64,000 bases of DNA, taken from positions 1-64,000 of the forward strand of contig JAJFUB010000039.1 of the NCBI GenBank assembly GCA_021372615.1, written 5' to 3'. This DNA comes from a bacterium. GTDB lineage: Bacteria; Armatimonadota; Zipacnadia; Zipacnadales; UBA11051. Shown here piece after piece: positions 52,496-62,032 of this stretch (position 1 is the stretch's first letter; each line of letters opens with the position of its first letter). Made by a program: the position numbers and the translations under genes. Below the pieces are notes generated by a model. It had not been told where the DNA came from and did no database searches. It saw only the letters and a list, made by a program, of their open reading frames with translations.

Positions 52496-52795
52496 ATGGC
52501 TGAAGTAACCAGGGACGACATCCGTCACGTCTGCAAGCTGGCCCGCCTGGACCTTTCCGACCAGGAGATGGATCGCGTCGGCGCGGAACTGAACCGCATC
52601 ATGGGCCATTTCCAGGAGCTGCAGCTCCTGGACACCAGTGAGGTCCCCATCACCTCCCACGCCATCCCGATGAAGGACGTCTACCGCGACGACGCCACCC
52701 GTCCGTCGTTGTCCGTCGCCGAGGTCGTGGGCAATGCCCCGGATGCCGTCGAGGGCTTCTTCCGCACCGCGCTCTTCATGGAGACCGAGGAGTAG
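52496..52795 (+). CDS. gatC: aspartyl/glutamyl-tRNA amidotransferase subunit C
   Basis: A 99-residue GatC, the small subunit that holds GatA and GatB together in the enzyme amidating Glu-tRNA-Gln and/or Asp-tRNA-Asn. ITRDDIRHVCKLARLDLS-type opening (here VTRDDIRHV) and RDDATRPSLS at the end are the family blocks. Separated from gatA by two repeat arms. gatB is not in this window. Confidence 0.95.
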   Translation: MAEVTRDDIRHVCKLARLDLSDQEMDRVGAELNRIMGHFQELQLLDTSEVPITSHAIPMKDVYRDDATRPSLSVAEVVGNAPDAVEGFFRTALFMETEE

Positions 52796-52814
52796 CCGCC
52801 CGGTCGCGAGAGAG

Positions 52815-52884
52815 TGTGGGAGGGGTCACCGACCTCGACCGTAGCACCACCAACAGGCTGTGGGAGGGGTCACCGACCCCGACC
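52815..52884 (+). repeat. two direct copies of the TGTGGGAG repeat arm between gatC and gatA
   Basis: Arms at 52815-52840 and 52859-52884 in the same orientation, 18 bases apart, differing at one central base, upstream of gatA. They match the left arm of the palindrome in the rluD-like gene. Confidence 0.85.
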
Positions 52885-52905
52885 GGCCCTCAGGAGATGT
52901 ACGCC

Positions 52906-54369
52906 GTGCAACTACACGAAATGACCGCCTGGCAAGTGGCGGAGCTGCTGCGCAAGGGTGAGGTCTCAGCCGTCGAGACGGTCACCGCCTGCCTGGACCG
53001 CATGACCGCTGTCGAGGACCGCGTGCGGGCCTTCATCACCCCGACGCCCGAAGCTGCCCGGCAGCAGGCCGCCACCCTGGACGAGCGCCGCTCCCGCGGC
53101 GAGGCCCTCCCGCCGCTCGCCGGCATCCCCATCGCCCACAAGGACCTGCTCTGCACCACCGGCGTCCTGACGACCTGTGCCAGCGAGATCCTGCGCAACT
53201 TCGTCCCGCCGTACACCGCCACGGTCGTCGAGCGCTGCGACGAGGCCGGCCTGCCCATGGTCGGCAAGACGAACATGGACGAGTTCGCCATGGGCTCCTC
53301 GACCGAGAACTCCGCCTTCCAGATCACCGCGAACCCGTGGAACCTGGAGTGCGTGCCAGGCGGCTCGAGCGGCGGCTCCGCAGCCGCCGTTGCAGCCGGC
53401 GAGGCCTTCTGGGCCCTGGGCTCCGACACGGGCGGCTCGATCCGCCAGCCCGCCGCGCTCTGCGGCCTCGTGGGCATGAAGCCCACCTATGGCCGCGTCT
53501 CGCGGTATGGCGTCGTGGCCTACGCTTCGTCTCTCGACCAGGTCGGCCCGCTCGCCAAGGACGTGCGCGACTGCGCCTTGCTGCTGGGCGTCATCGCGGG
53601 CAAGGACGAGCGCGACTCGACCGCCGCTGACCTGCCTGTACCCGACTACACCGCCCGCCTCGGCCAGGACGTCAAGGGCCTCAAGTGCGGTCTGGTGCAT
53701 GAGCTGCTCTACGGCGAGGGGATCGCCCCGGAGGTGCGTGCGGCCGTTGAAGAGGCCGTCAAGACGCTTGAGGGCCTCGGGGTGACCTGCGAAGAGGTCA
53801 GCCTGCCCAACTCGGAGTACAGCCTCCCGGTGTACTACATCATCGCCCCGGCGGAGTGTTCGAGCAACCTCGCCCGCTACGACGGCGTCCGCTACGGCCA
53901 CCGCACCGCGCAGCCGACCGAGGACATCTACGACATGTTCGCCAACAGCCGCGCCGAGGGCTTCGGCCCCGAGGTGCGCCTGCGCATCATCAAGGGCACC
54001 TACGTCCTGAGCGCCGGCTACTACGACGCCTACTACCAGAAGGCCCTCCAGGTCCGCACGCTCATCAAGCGGGACTTCGAGCGGGCCTACGAGAAGTACG
54101 ACTTCCTCCTCTGCCCCACCTCACCGACCGTCGCCTTCAGGATCGGCGAGAAGGCCGACGACCCGCTGGCGATGAAGCTGGCGGACATCTGCACCCTTCC
54201 CATCAACCTGGCCGGCATCCCGGCGATGAGCCTTCCCTGCGGCATGTCCGACGGTCTGCCCATCGGGATGCAACTGATGGGCCAGCCCTTCGACGAGCCG
54301 ACGTTGCTGCAGGTGGCCTACGCCTACGAGCAGGCCACGCCGTGGCATGAGCAGCGCGCCGCGCTGTAG
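52906..54369 (+). CDS. gatA: aspartyl/glutamyl-tRNA amidotransferase subunit A
   Basis: A 487-residue amidase-signature protein that releases ammonia from glutamine for tRNA-bound Glu/Asp amidation. The Ser-cisSer-Lys triad is Lys79 (IAHKD), Ser154 (PGGSSGGS) and nucleophile Ser178 (SDTGGSIRQPA). GTG 52906 is preferred because AGGAG lies 9 bases upstream; ATG 52897 touches that site and would add three residues. Confidence 0.95.
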   Translation: MQLHEMTAWQVAELLRKGEVSAVETVTACLDRMTAVEDRVRAFITPTPEAARQQAATLDERRSRGEALPPLAGIPIAHKDLLCTTGVLTTCASEILRNFVPPYTATVVERCDEAGLPMVGKTNMDEFAMGSSTENSAFQITANPWNLECVPGGSSGGSAAAVAAGEAFWALGSDTGGSIRQPAALCGLVGMKPTYGRVSRYGVVAYASSLDQVGPLAKDVRDCALLLGVIAGKDERDSTAADLPVPDYTARLGQDVKGLKCGLVHELLYGEGIAPEVRAAVEEAVKTLEGLGVTCEEVSLPNSEYSLPVYYIIAPAECSSNLARYDGVRYGHRTAQPTEDIYDMFANSRAEGFGPEVRLRIIKGTYVLSAGYYDAYYQKALQVRTLIKRDFERAYEKYDFLLCPTSPTVAFRIGEKADDPLAMKLADICTLPINLAGIPAMSLPCGMSDGLPIGMQLMGQPFDEPTLLQVAYAYEQATPWHEQRAAL

Positions 54370-54460
54370 AAGGCGCCGACGCCCCCCCGGATCCTGCTTG
54401 CGCTAGGCGCAGGATGGCGTACCTTGTCGCACACATCATCTCAGGAGAGTGTCATCTGAC

Positions 54461-55081
54461 ATGCGCAGGGGTTTCACGCTTATTGAGCTTCTCGTCGTCA
54501 TCGCTATCATCGCCATTCTCGCCGCGATCCTCTTCCCCGTCTTCGCCAAGGCCCGTGAGAAGGCCCGCCAGTCGAGTTGCTTGAGCAACTCCAAGCAGAT
54601 TGGCCTGGCCATGCTGCAGTACGCCCAGGACTACGACGAGATCCTGCCGCGGGTGAACATCCACCCCAACGCCACGGACTACTACGGGTGGATCTCGCTG
54701 GTCCAGCCGTACGCCAAGAATGCCCAGATGTTCACCTGTCCCTCGCGCCCTGACCTGAAGTGGAACCAGGTCGTCACGACCTACTCCGGTTTTGGCTACG
54801 GCTACTTCGGCCCCAATGGCGGCGGTGTCGCAGGCCTGGCCCTGGGCGCCATCTCCGCCCCGGCGTCCTGTGTCATGCTGGCCGACTCCCCGTCCAACGG
54901 CTACTACGTCATAGACGGCACGCTGGACTCGAGCGACAATGGCTTCCCGCCCGAGCCCCGGCACAACGACGGCGCCAACTTCTGCTTCTGCGACGGCCAC
55001 GGCAAGTGGCTGGCCAAGACGAAATACTCCGCGTGGAGCGGCACGGTCGCCCCGCCTGACGCTACGCTGTGGACCCCGTAG
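54461..55081 (+). CDS. DUF1559-type pseudopilin
   Basis: A 206-residue prepilin-like protein starting [16 protein letters not shown] and continuing [28 protein letters not shown]. The C-terminal part ends with the [20 protein letters not shown]9-DG-type motif. Same class as those at 29599, 57973 and 63105. ATG 54461 gives a four-residue leader before the cleavage site; AGGAG is 13 bases upstream, and GTG 54449 is an alternative. Followed by a true terminator, then a secreted hydrolase-like gene. Confidence 0.88.
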   Translation: MRRGFTLIELLVVIAIIAILAAILFPVFAKAREKARQSSCLSNSKQIGLAMLQYAQDYDEILPRVNIHPNATDYYGWISLVQPYAKNAQMFTCPSRPDLKWNQVVTTYSGFGYGYFGPNGGGVAGLALGAISAPASCVMLADSPSNGYYVIDGTLDSSDNGFPPEPRHNDGANFCFCDGHGKWLAKTKYSAWSGTVAPPDATLWTP

Positions 55082-55103
55082 CCGCGTGATCCTGCCTATC
55101 CAG

Positions 55104-55141
55104 GGCCTGCGCCCCCTCCCGGGGCGCAGGCCTTTTCGTTT
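55104..55141 (+). terminator. intrinsic terminator after the pseudopilin gene
   Basis: Perfect 12-bp stem GGCCTGCGCCCC (55104-55115) / GGGGCGCAGGCC (55121-55132), CTCCC loop, then TTTTCGTTT. This is the clearest rho-independent terminator in the window. Confidence 0.9.
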
Positions 55142-55193
55142 CCCCCGGCGAAATGTCCCGTTCTACCGTCGCTTCCATCCAAGGAGCCCCCTC

Positions 55194-57851
55194 ATGCGAA
55201 CACTCATCTGCGCCGCCGGCCTGCTCGTTCTCGCCGCGACGCTGCACGCCCAGGAGTACGAACTCGTTCCTGCAGAGGTCCGCATCCCCCGTGGCGAGAG
55301 CCGCAGCTTCGAGTTCACCACCGTCCCCCAGAAGGACCACACCATCCTGCTGGACATCATGGCCCGCCTGGACTCCGACGGGCTCGGCGGCTCGCTGTAC
55401 TTCATGAAGCTCACGCTCAACGGCCATGTCGTCCAGGCCGCCAAGACCCGCACGGCGGTGCGCCTGACCAACAAGAAGCTCGTCTCCCCGGTTGCGCCCG
55501 GCACGCCCTATACGTGGTCGGACAACCAGGCCTGGCGTGTCCTGTACGCCCCGGACTTCGAGTCGGCCCTCAAGCAGAGCTACTATGAGGGCAACCCCTA
55601 CCAGACGGTACTGGACGTCACGGACCTCACCAATCCGGCGGCCGAGAACCGCCTGGAGGTCGCCAACGTCTGCACCTACAAGCCCCCGGCAGGCGCGAAG
55701 GGCAATCACGGTCTTGTCATCAAGGCCCTGACCGTCCGCGTCAAGCCCGGGGCCAGCCCGATGATGGCACCCTCGGGCACGGACCAGACCGTCATCAACC
55801 GCGGCACACCCGGCGCCGGGCCCACACCCTATCGGGGCAAGCTCCTCCCCGGCGGTGGCTTCACCCTTACCACCGGCAGGCGGACCCTTGCCTTCGGCAG
55901 CGCCATCTCTTATCCCAACGCCGGCCTGAACCGCCTCGCCGCCGCCACAAAGCCCGATGCGACCGGCCAGCCCGGCTGGCGAGTCTCAGTCAAACCAACC
56001 ACCACCGGCGGCCTCGTCATCGCCGAAGGCCCCGACTACCGCCTAGAACGCACCGTCCGCTTCACCCCGCGTAAGGCCGAGGTGTCCGACAAGCTCACGA
56101 GCAAGCACACAGACGGCAAGCTTGGTCTCCTCGTCGAGGACGCGGTCAACCTCAAAGGCCTCCCGGCCGGTGTGCGCCTGGCGGGCAACCCCGACCCGGC
56201 CCTCAACGCCTATTACTCCCCGGGCAACCCCTCGGTCTATGCGGCCCTCAAGACGTTCGGGCTGGGCATGATCTGCGAGGACGACATCTTCCGCAATCAG
56301 GCGACGCTGTTCTGCGACGGCGACACCGGGCTGGCAGGCCTGCGCACCGAACGCCTCTGCCTGGCCCCCGGCGGCAGCGTCACCCTCCAGTGGTCGGTCT
56401 ACCCCGTCGCGTCGGTAGACTACTATGACTTCATCAACCTCGTCAGGCAGGACTGGGGGAGCAACTACACCGTGGAGGGCGCCTGGACGTTCTTCGACCC
56501 CGACACCATCATCGGCATGACCGTGGACGACGTCCGGCAGAAGTTCACCCGCCTGGGCATCACCCGCGCCTGTTACTGTGGCGGGTGGGTGGACCGCAAG
56601 CATGACCGCAGGCGGATCGGCTTCGGCACCGGCGTCTTCGACGACTACTGGGCCGACTTCCGCGACCGCCTCCGCCAGGCCGCCGACAAGATCCACCAGG
56701 CCGTGCCCGACTGCAAGGTGTACGTCTACTACGACACCCAGCGCGACACCTCCGAGGGCGGCCACGAGCGGTTCCAGGATAGCTGGCTCACCGACCCCAA
56801 GGGCAACCAGTACTCGACCGAATGGGGCGGCGTCTACAGCCTCACCTACAGCGTCGTTGCCACGCTGGACAACTCCTACGGCAAGGCCATGCTCGGGCTC
56901 GTGGATCGGTACCTCAAGGAGATGAAGATTGACGGGCTGTACTGGGACGAGATGGAGGGCGTCGGCTACGGCTCCCCCCTCATCACGTACAACGCCTGGG
57001 ACGGCTACTCGTGCGACCTGGACCCCAAGACCTACACCATCGCCCGCGAGTGCGGCATCAATACCATCATGGGCGAGGGGCACCGGATCGCGGTCATCAA
57101 GCGGGTGCGCGAGCTGGGCGGCGACATGATGGGCAACGGCCCGACCGCGACCAGGGACCTCCTGGCGCTCAAGCCCCAGCGCATGATCGAGATCCAGCAC
57201 AACGAGTACTGGAACTACGAGGGCAACCTCGACAGCCCGCTCGGCTACGGTTCGTCCCCGATGGGCTTTGACAACTGGATCCGCGCGCTGACGATGGCCA
57301 CCCTGATCGTGGGCACCCGCTACACGTACACCCACGAGATCTCCCCGTACGTCTTCCCCTTCACGCCCCTCGAGTTGCACGCCGGCTACCTGCTGGGCAA
57401 GGAGCGCCTCATCACGCTCCATGACGGCAACTACGGCTGGCCGGGCGACAAGTCGCTGGTGCAGGTCCGGTACTTCAACAAGGAGGGCCTGCTGACCGAG
57501 CGCGACTTCCCCACCACCATCGGCACAGAGGCGCGGACGCAGGCGCAGGTCCCCGAGGGCGAGGCTCTCGTCCTGGTGCGCGTCCCGGCACAGCTCTTTC
57601 CGAAGAAGAGCGAGGCGACAGTCAGCAAGGTGGACTATGGGGTCACAGGGCTGAAGTGCACGGTCCTGGCCCGGCAGGGCGCGATTCTCGAGGTCCGCAG
57701 CGGCCAGTTCCCGTTCCAGCCCAATGCGAAGCTGGTCTGGCTACTCAACGGCAAGGAGCACCCGTTGACGGTAGACGCCAAGGGTGTGGCGAGACTGGCG
57801 ATCCCAGCGACGACGAAGCCGGCCGAGGTCATCGTGACGGTGGGGCAGTAG
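55194..57851 (+). CDS. large secreted TIM-barrel-like glycan-active protein
   Basis: An 885-residue exported protein. A signal peptide (about 1-18) precedes N-terminal beta-sandwich regions (about 20-480), then an alpha/beta barrel-like region (about 485-800) with ITRACYCGGWVDRKHDRRR, KIDGLYWDEMEGVGYGSP and MGEGHRIAVIKRVREL, and a C-terminal beta domain. The YWDEM segment is placed like a clan-GH-D/TIM-barrel catalytic acid. Resembles uncharacterised hydrolases of sugar clusters; family not named. AAGGAG 7 bases before ATG 55194. Confidence 0.75.
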   Translation: MRTLICAAGLLVLAATLHAQEYELVPAEVRIPRGESRSFEFTTVPQKDHTILLDIMARLDSDGLGGSLYFMKLTLNGHVVQAAKTRTAVRLTNKKLVSPVAPGTPYTWSDNQAWRVLYAPDFESALKQSYYEGNPYQTVLDVTDLTNPAAENRLEVANVCTYKPPAGAKGNHGLVIKALTVRVKPGASPMMAPSGTDQTVINRGTPGAGPTPYRGKLLPGGGFTLTTGRRTLAFGSAISYPNAGLNRLAAATKPDATGQPGWRVSVKPTTTGGLVIAEGPDYRLERTVRFTPRKAEVSDKLTSKHTDGKLGLLVEDAVNLKGLPAGVRLAGNPDPALNAYYSPGNPSVYAALKTFGLGMICEDDIFRNQATLFCDGDTGLAGLRTERLCLAPGGSVTLQWSVYPVASVDYYDFINLVRQDWGSNYTVEGAWTFFDPDTIIGMTVDDVRQKFTRLGITRACYCGGWVDRKHDRRRIGFGTGVFDDYWADFRDRLRQAADKIHQAVPDCKVYVYYDTQRDTSEGGHERFQDSWLTDPKGNQYSTEWGGVYSLTYSVVATLDNSYGKAMLGLVDRYLKEMKIDGLYWDEMEGVGYGSPLITYNAWDGYSCDLDPKTYTIARECGINTIMGEGHRIAVIKRVRELGGDMMGNGPTATRDLLALKPQRMIEIQHNEYWNYEGNLDSPLGYGSSPMGFDNWIRALTMATLIVGTRYTYTHEISPYVFPFTPLELHAGYLLGKERLITLHDGNYGWPGDKSLVQVRYFNKEGLLTERDFPTTIGTEARTQAQVPEGEALVLVRVPAQLFPKKSEATVSKVDYGVTGLKCTVLARQGAILEVRSGQFPFQPNAKLVWLLNGKEHPLTVDAKGVARLAIPATTKPAEVIVTVGQ

Positions 57852-57867
57852 CCTGCACGGGGGGTAC

Positions 57868-57887
57868 GCCCGACACTCCTGTCGGGC
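57868..57887 (+). repeat. short hairpin in the convergent gap
   Basis: GCCCGACA (57868-57875) and TGTCGGGC (57880-57887) with a 4-base loop, 16 bases after the hydrolase stop. No U-tract; possible repeat or first part of a terminator. Confidence 0.45.
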
Positions 57888-57909
57888 GCTCCATACCACG
57901 CTAACGAAC

Positions 57910-57935
57910 GGGCCGCTGCATCATTGCAGCGGCCC
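57910..57935. terminator. bidirectional hairpin between convergent genes
   Basis: Perfect 11-bp stem GGGCCGCTGCA (57910-57920) / TGCAGCGGCCC (57925-57935), TCAT loop, TGTTGGTGT after it. Lies between the plus-strand hydrolase and the minus-strand pseudopilin and could stop both. Confidence 0.7.
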
Positions 57936-57972
57936 TGTTGGTGTCTGAAGGGATGCGGAGGACGCTCGGCGG

Positions 57973-58602
57973 CTACAGGCCGGTCCAGGCGCGATCGTTG
58001 ACCATGATGCTGTCCGACTTGACCCACTTGGCATGCCCATCGCAGTACGCGACATTCAGACCGTCGTTGTGGCGCGGCTGGAGCGTTCCGCCATTGGTCG
58101 TGTCGAACGTGTCAGTGGTCGCGTTGTAGTAGATCCTATACGGGTTGCCGGGCGTGTAGGTTTCCGCCAGGGCGATGCACTCGGCCGGGTACGTGATCTG
58201 CGCGTCGGCCTTGCCGTTGAGGTAACCGTTCCACCCGTAGCGCATGTCGCCGGTGTACGCGCCGGTGAAGGTCGTCCCCGCGCTGGGGCAGTTGAACAAC
58301 TGAACGTTCTTGACATAGGGGTAGACCATGAACATCCACAGCATGTAGCCACCCGTGATCGTCTGCCCGCTCGGAGTGACATAGGAGACGCCGGGGCCGT
58401 AGCTGTCGTACATGAACTTCTCGTCGTAGTCCTGCACGTACATCTTGATGCCCATGCCGAGCTGCTTCATGTTCGACAGACAACTGGCGGCACGGGCCTT
58501 CTCACGGGCCTTCGCGAAGACGGGGAACAAGATCGCGGCGAGGATCGCAATGATCGCGATGACGACCAGCAACTCAATGAGCGTGAAGCCACGACGCACC
58601 AT
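57973..58602 (-). CDS. DUF1559-type pseudopilin
   Basis: A 209-residue prepilin-like protein: [53 protein letters not shown], and the closing [18 protein letters not shown] motif. Strong ribosome site AAGGAGGT before ATG 58602. It is immediately downstream of tmRNA (minus strand) and convergent with the secreted hydrolase at 55194. Confidence 0.88.
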   Translation of the reverse strand: MVRRGFTLIELLVVIAIIAILAAILFPVFAKAREKARAASCLSNMKQLGMGIKMYVQDYDEKFMYDSYGPGVSYVTPSGQTITGGYMLWMFMVYPYVKNVQLFNCPSAGTTFTGAYTGDMRYGWNGYLNGKADAQITYPAECIALAETYTPGNPYRIYYNATTDTFDTTNGGTLQPRHNDGLNVAYCDGHAKWVKSDSIMVNDRAWTGL

Positions 58603-58726
58603 GATACGACCTCCTTCGCAGGCTGGGGTTGATGCTAGAGACTTCAGGGCGTCCCACCCGATTCCTTGTTCTGGGAGGAAACAGCACAGCCTTCGCAATG
58701 CCATCTGACGCTGGCCTTGCGAAGGC

Positions 58727-59074
58727 TGGTGGAGGCGGCGGGAATCGAACCCGCGTCCGAAGAGGAACCAACCGGGACTTCTACGAGCGTAGTGACTGTT
58801 CAGTGTCGCCCCGACCGAGTACAGGCACAAACTCGAGCGAGGCCAGCCCGATTGGCATTCGCCGCTTGGCCTCCGGGCGAAGACCGCGCAACTAGCTGAT
58901 CGTGATGACGCCGGAGCTAAGCCAGACCAGCGTGGCCCAGCGGGCGTGGCAGGTTAAGCTGCCAGAGCCAAGTTGTTGTTGGCGTTTATCAGGGTGCCAG
59001 GTTTAGGCAGGTGTTGGCGACCTGCGCTCGCTATCCCGACCAGTCCAAACTCCCCGTCTAGCCCGATCGCCCCC
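58727..59074 (-). ncRNA. ssrA: transfer-messenger RNA
   Basis: About 348 bases, one-piece tmRNA. The 3' end is tRNA-like: TTCGGACGCGGGTTCGATTC (complement near 58740-58760), then the acceptor stem and encoded CCA (58729-58727). The 5' acceptor GGGGGCG (59074-59068) pairs with CGCCTCC (58737-58731), one G-U. The tag reading frame ends with codons for ANNNLALAA then TAA near 58957, the AA ending marking rescued proteins for degradation. A -10-like TATACT lies about 9 bases before the 5' end. It is the only RNA gene found. Confidence 0.95.
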
Positions 59075-59118
59075 ACAACGTCAAGTATAGCACAGTTGTA
59101 CGAGTTGGGGAATAGGCA

Positions 59119-59973
59119 TTGAGCGTTGGGAACTGGGAAGGAGCTGCGCCCCACCACAACGAAATCCCACCCCACAAGCCCGCCTTCCCGATTTCCGGAT
59201 CCCGGTTCCCGCCCTTGAACACTCGCGCGCTCTGCCTGGACCTCTGGCTCTTCATCCGCAAGGTCAGCCTCAACGCGCTGGCGATCCTCGTCACGCTGCT
59301 ACTGAGCGCGGCGGTGCTCCATGGCGCCGGGGCCTGGCCGGGGGCTACCTTCGAGCAGTGCTGCATCCGCTCGTTCTACATGATGACGATTGAGAGCGTG
59401 GACCCGCCGCGGCAGCCGGTCCTGCAACTGCTGGTGTTCATCCTGCCCGTCCTGGGGATCATCTTCGCGGCCGAGGGCCTCGTGTCGGCCACCGTGCTGT
59501 TCCTGAACCGTAGCCAACGCCTGGGAGAGTGGAACGCCGTGCTCGCGTCAACATACAGTGGCCATATCGTGATCTGTGGGATGGGGCAACTGGGGGGCAC
59601 GCTCATCCAGGGCCTCTATGAGGCCGGACACAAGGTCGTGGCGGTGGAGTTGGACGAGGACTTGCCGCACGTCGTGACCGCCCGTCGTCGCGGCGTGCCG
59701 GTCATCATCGGCGACATGACCCTGACCGAGACGCTCGCCGAAGCCAACGTGACGAAAGCCCAGTGCGTCGTCGTCTGCTCAGGGAACGATCTGGCGAACA
59801 TCGAGACGGCGATCACGGTCAAGGAAATGAACCCAACAGCGGTGGTCTATGCGCGGGTCTTCAAGAAGTCCCTGGCAGACAAGATCAACGCGGCGCTGCG
59901 CTACGACATCCGCACGTTCAGCCCGTACGCCACGGCGGCCGAGAGCATTCTCTCGCAGATTGACAGGAGCTAG
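59119..59973 (+). CDS. RCK/TrkA-N domain membrane protein resembling a potassium channel
   Basis: About 284 residues (start uncertain). Two hydrophobic helices (about 45-70 LNALAILVTLLLSAAVLHGA; 95-120 LQLLVFILPVLGIIFAAEG) flank a short pore-like segment FYMMTIESVDPP, then a C-terminal RCK NAD-binding domain with GMGQLGG (about 153-159) and IGDMTLTETL. It follows K+-channel/TrkA design, but the TVGYG selectivity filter is absent. TTG 59119 gives a long soluble lead; TTG 59215 starts closer to the first helix. No partner gene. Confidence 0.78.
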   Translation: MSVGNWEGAAPHHNEIPPHKPAFPISGSRFPPLNTRALCLDLWLFIRKVSLNALAILVTLLLSAAVLHGAGAWPGATFEQCCIRSFYMMTIESVDPPRQPVLQLLVFILPVLGIIFAAEGLVSATVLFLNRSQRLGEWNAVLASTYSGHIVICGMGQLGGTLIQGLYEAGHKVVAVELDEDLPHVVTARRRGVPVIIGDMTLTETLAEANVTKAQCVVVCSGNDLANIETAITVKEMNPTAVVYARVFKKSLADKINAALRYDIRTFSPYATAAESILSQIDRS

Positions 59974-60118
59974 TCGGCGGGAATCACGGTGAAGCCCTCG
60001 TGGCCGGCCGCCCTTCCGCCCCACCGTCCCTTGCCCCATTCGGGTCGGACCGCGCGTTAGGCAGGTGAGCCCTGCACGGGCGGGGAACCCAGGAGCACTC
60101 GTACCCAGGAGGAACAGC

Positions 60119-61138
60119 ATGGCCCCAGCGAAGAAGGCAGCCGCGGTCGCCAAGAAGGCGCCGAAGAAAGCCACCCCCACGAAGGTCCGTCTCGCGCTCA
60201 TCGGCGCCGGCGGCATGGCCAACAGCGTACACTACCCGTCCCTCAAGGAGATGAGGGACGTCGAGATGGCGGCGATCTGCGATCTCGTCCCGGACAAGCT
60301 CCAGGCCACCGCCGACAAGTTCGAGATCGAGAAGCGCTACAGCAACTACCGGCAGATGATCGAGGAGACGGCCCCGGACGCGGTCTATGTCCTCATGCCG
60401 CCCCACCACCTCTTTGACATCGTCATCCACGTCGTGAGCCAGAAGCTGCACTGCTACATCGAGAAGCCGCCGGGCGTCACCAGCGAGCAGACCCGGCAGA
60501 TGGCCAACGCCGCCGAGGACAATGGCGTCATCGGCATGGTCGCCTTCAACCGCCGCTACATCCCCCTGATGCGCCAGTGCAAGGCCAAGGTCGAGGCCTC
60601 CGGCGCCATGAACCAGGTCGTCTCCACCTTCTACAAGCAGCATGACGGTGGCCCGTACTACGGGGGGGCCATTGACATCCTCAGTTGCGACGCCGTGCAC
60701 GCGGTGGATGCCCTGCGCTTCATGGGTGGCGGTGTCGTGGGTTGCGCCAGCGCGGTGCGCACCCTCGGCAAGAGGTTCGCCACGAGCTGGACCGCCCTCG
60801 TCGAGTTCGAGAGCGGCGCCGTCGGCGTGCTGCTGACCAACTGGCAGACCGGTGGGCGCGTGCACCAGTTCGAGATGCACTCGCACGGCGCATCGGCCTT
60901 CATTGACCCCGACGACAAGGCCATCCTGCACCTGAACAACAAGCTTGCCGCGGAGACGATCACCGCCGTTGAGGCCGCCGGCGGGCGCGAGGAGAAGTAC
61001 CACAGCTACGGCTTCTTCGGTGAGAACCGCCACTTCATTGACTGCATTCAGTCCGGCAAGCAGCCCGAGACGAGCTTCGCCGATGCCGCCAAGACGATGG
61101 AGCTGGTGGACCTGATCTACGCCACCTCGATCATGTAG
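60119..61138 (+). CDS. Gfo/Idh/MocA-family oxidoreductase with a lysine-rich N-terminal tail
   Basis: A 339-residue dehydrogenase: VRLALIGAGGMANSVHYPSL (about 23-42) is the dinucleotide fold, EKPPGV near 118 carries the conserved Lys. Before it comes an unusual basic tail, MAPAKKAAAVAKKAPKKATP, similar in composition to histone-H1-like tails. Strong AGGAGG 7 bases before ATG 60119. Convergent with the methyltransferase over a hairpin. Substrate unknown. Confidence 0.9.
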   Translation: MAPAKKAAAVAKKAPKKATPTKVRLALIGAGGMANSVHYPSLKEMRDVEMAAICDLVPDKLQATADKFEIEKRYSNYRQMIEETAPDAVYVLMPPHHLFDIVIHVVSQKLHCYIEKPPGVTSEQTRQMANAAEDNGVIGMVAFNRRYIPLMRQCKAKVEASGAMNQVVSTFYKQHDGGPYYGGAIDILSCDAVHAVDALRFMGGGVVGCASAVRTLGKRFATSWTALVEFESGAVGVLLTNWQTGGRVHQFEMHSHGASAFIDPDDKAILHLNNKLAAETITAVEAAGGREEKYHSYGFFGENRHFIDCIQSGKQPETSFADAAKTMELVDLIYATSIM

Positions 61139-61156
61139 TCTCCGCCGTACAACGCA

Positions 61157-61188
61157 TGGCCGGCGCCCTCGGCAGAAGGCGCCGGCCA
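61157..61188. terminator. hairpin between convergent genes
   Basis: TGGCCGGCGCC (61157-61167) pairs perfectly with GGCGCCGGCCA (61178-61188) over a 10-base loop between the dehydrogenase (+) and methyltransferase (-) stops; can act for either strand. Confidence 0.7.
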
Positions 61189-61201
61189 CTTCGCTCTTGC
61201 C

Positions 61202-61837
61202 CTATGTCTCGCCCGTGCGTCTGCCCACCGTCAGCAGCACCATGAACTCCCCCGTCTCGCGCGCCATCTTCGCCCCCTCCACGGTCTGCACGTCCGTCAG
61301 CCCGGCTGCCTCGAACATCTCCCCCATCTCCTCGGCGCTGAACCCGTGGTGGAACACGCCCGTCGGGTCGGGATGGAAGCCTTCCGAGCCGCCCGCCAGG
61401 TCGGCGATGGCCAGCCACCCGCCCGGACGCAGCGCCGCCGCCAGTCTGCTCACGACCACCCCGGCCTGCCGGATGTGATGCAGCGCCATGCTGCTGACAA
61501 TGACGTCGAACGGCTCACCCGTCCAGTCCTCTTGCTCCAGATCCAGACGCCGGGCGCTCACGTTGTCCAGTCCGGCCACTTCCAGCTTCGCCGACAGTTC
61601 GTCCAGCATCCCCTCCGAGTTGTCCGCCGCCACTACGGACGCGACGTACGGGTGCAGGGCCAGCGCCACCAGCCCCGTGCCGCAGCCATAGTCCAGCAGG
61701 CGCATATCCTGTCGCAGTGGCACCAGCCGCGCCATCGCCTCCGCCAGCGCCCGGGTGCGCTCCACGCGCACCGGGTGCTGATCCCACGTTGCGGCCACGG
61801 CATCGAAGTCTCGTCTGCGTCCGGCTCCTGCGTCCAT
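61202..61837 (-). CDS. class I SAM-dependent methyltransferase
   Basis: A 211-residue Methyltransf_11-type enzyme: motif I LLDYGCGTGLVAL (about 45-57), post-I VVAADNSEGML, motif II region FDVIVSSMALHHI, and C-terminal FHHGFSAEEMGEMFEAAGLTDV. UbiE-like in outline; acceptor unknown. ATG 61837 chosen with upstream AGGAGG; the 195-base gap to the AraC gene is a divergent promoter region without a clear motif. Confidence 0.88.
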   Translation of the reverse strand: MDAGAGRRRDFDAVAATWDQHPVRVERTRALAEAMARLVPLRQDMRLLDYGCGTGLVALALHPYVASVVAADNSEGMLDELSAKLEVAGLDNVSARRLDLEQEDWTGEPFDVIVSSMALHHIRQAGVVVSRLAAALRPGGWLAIADLAGGSEGFHPDPTGVFHHGFSAEEMGEMFEAAGLTDVQTVEGAKMARETGEFMVLLTVGRRTGET

Positions 61838-62032
61838 CCTCTGCTGCCCTCCTGAGTGTCGTCGTGTCGGCACTTCGTCCTGCCGACCGGCAGCCCCTCC
61901 CCGACACGACGAAGGTCAGTGGTGGCGAGCAGTGACGCAAGGCGGCAGGAGTCCGCCGGGCGCATAGTGAACTCTCTCACTTGGACTGGCGGAGCGGCGG
62001 CACTCCGCCCATCGTCGCATGCGAGGCGCACC

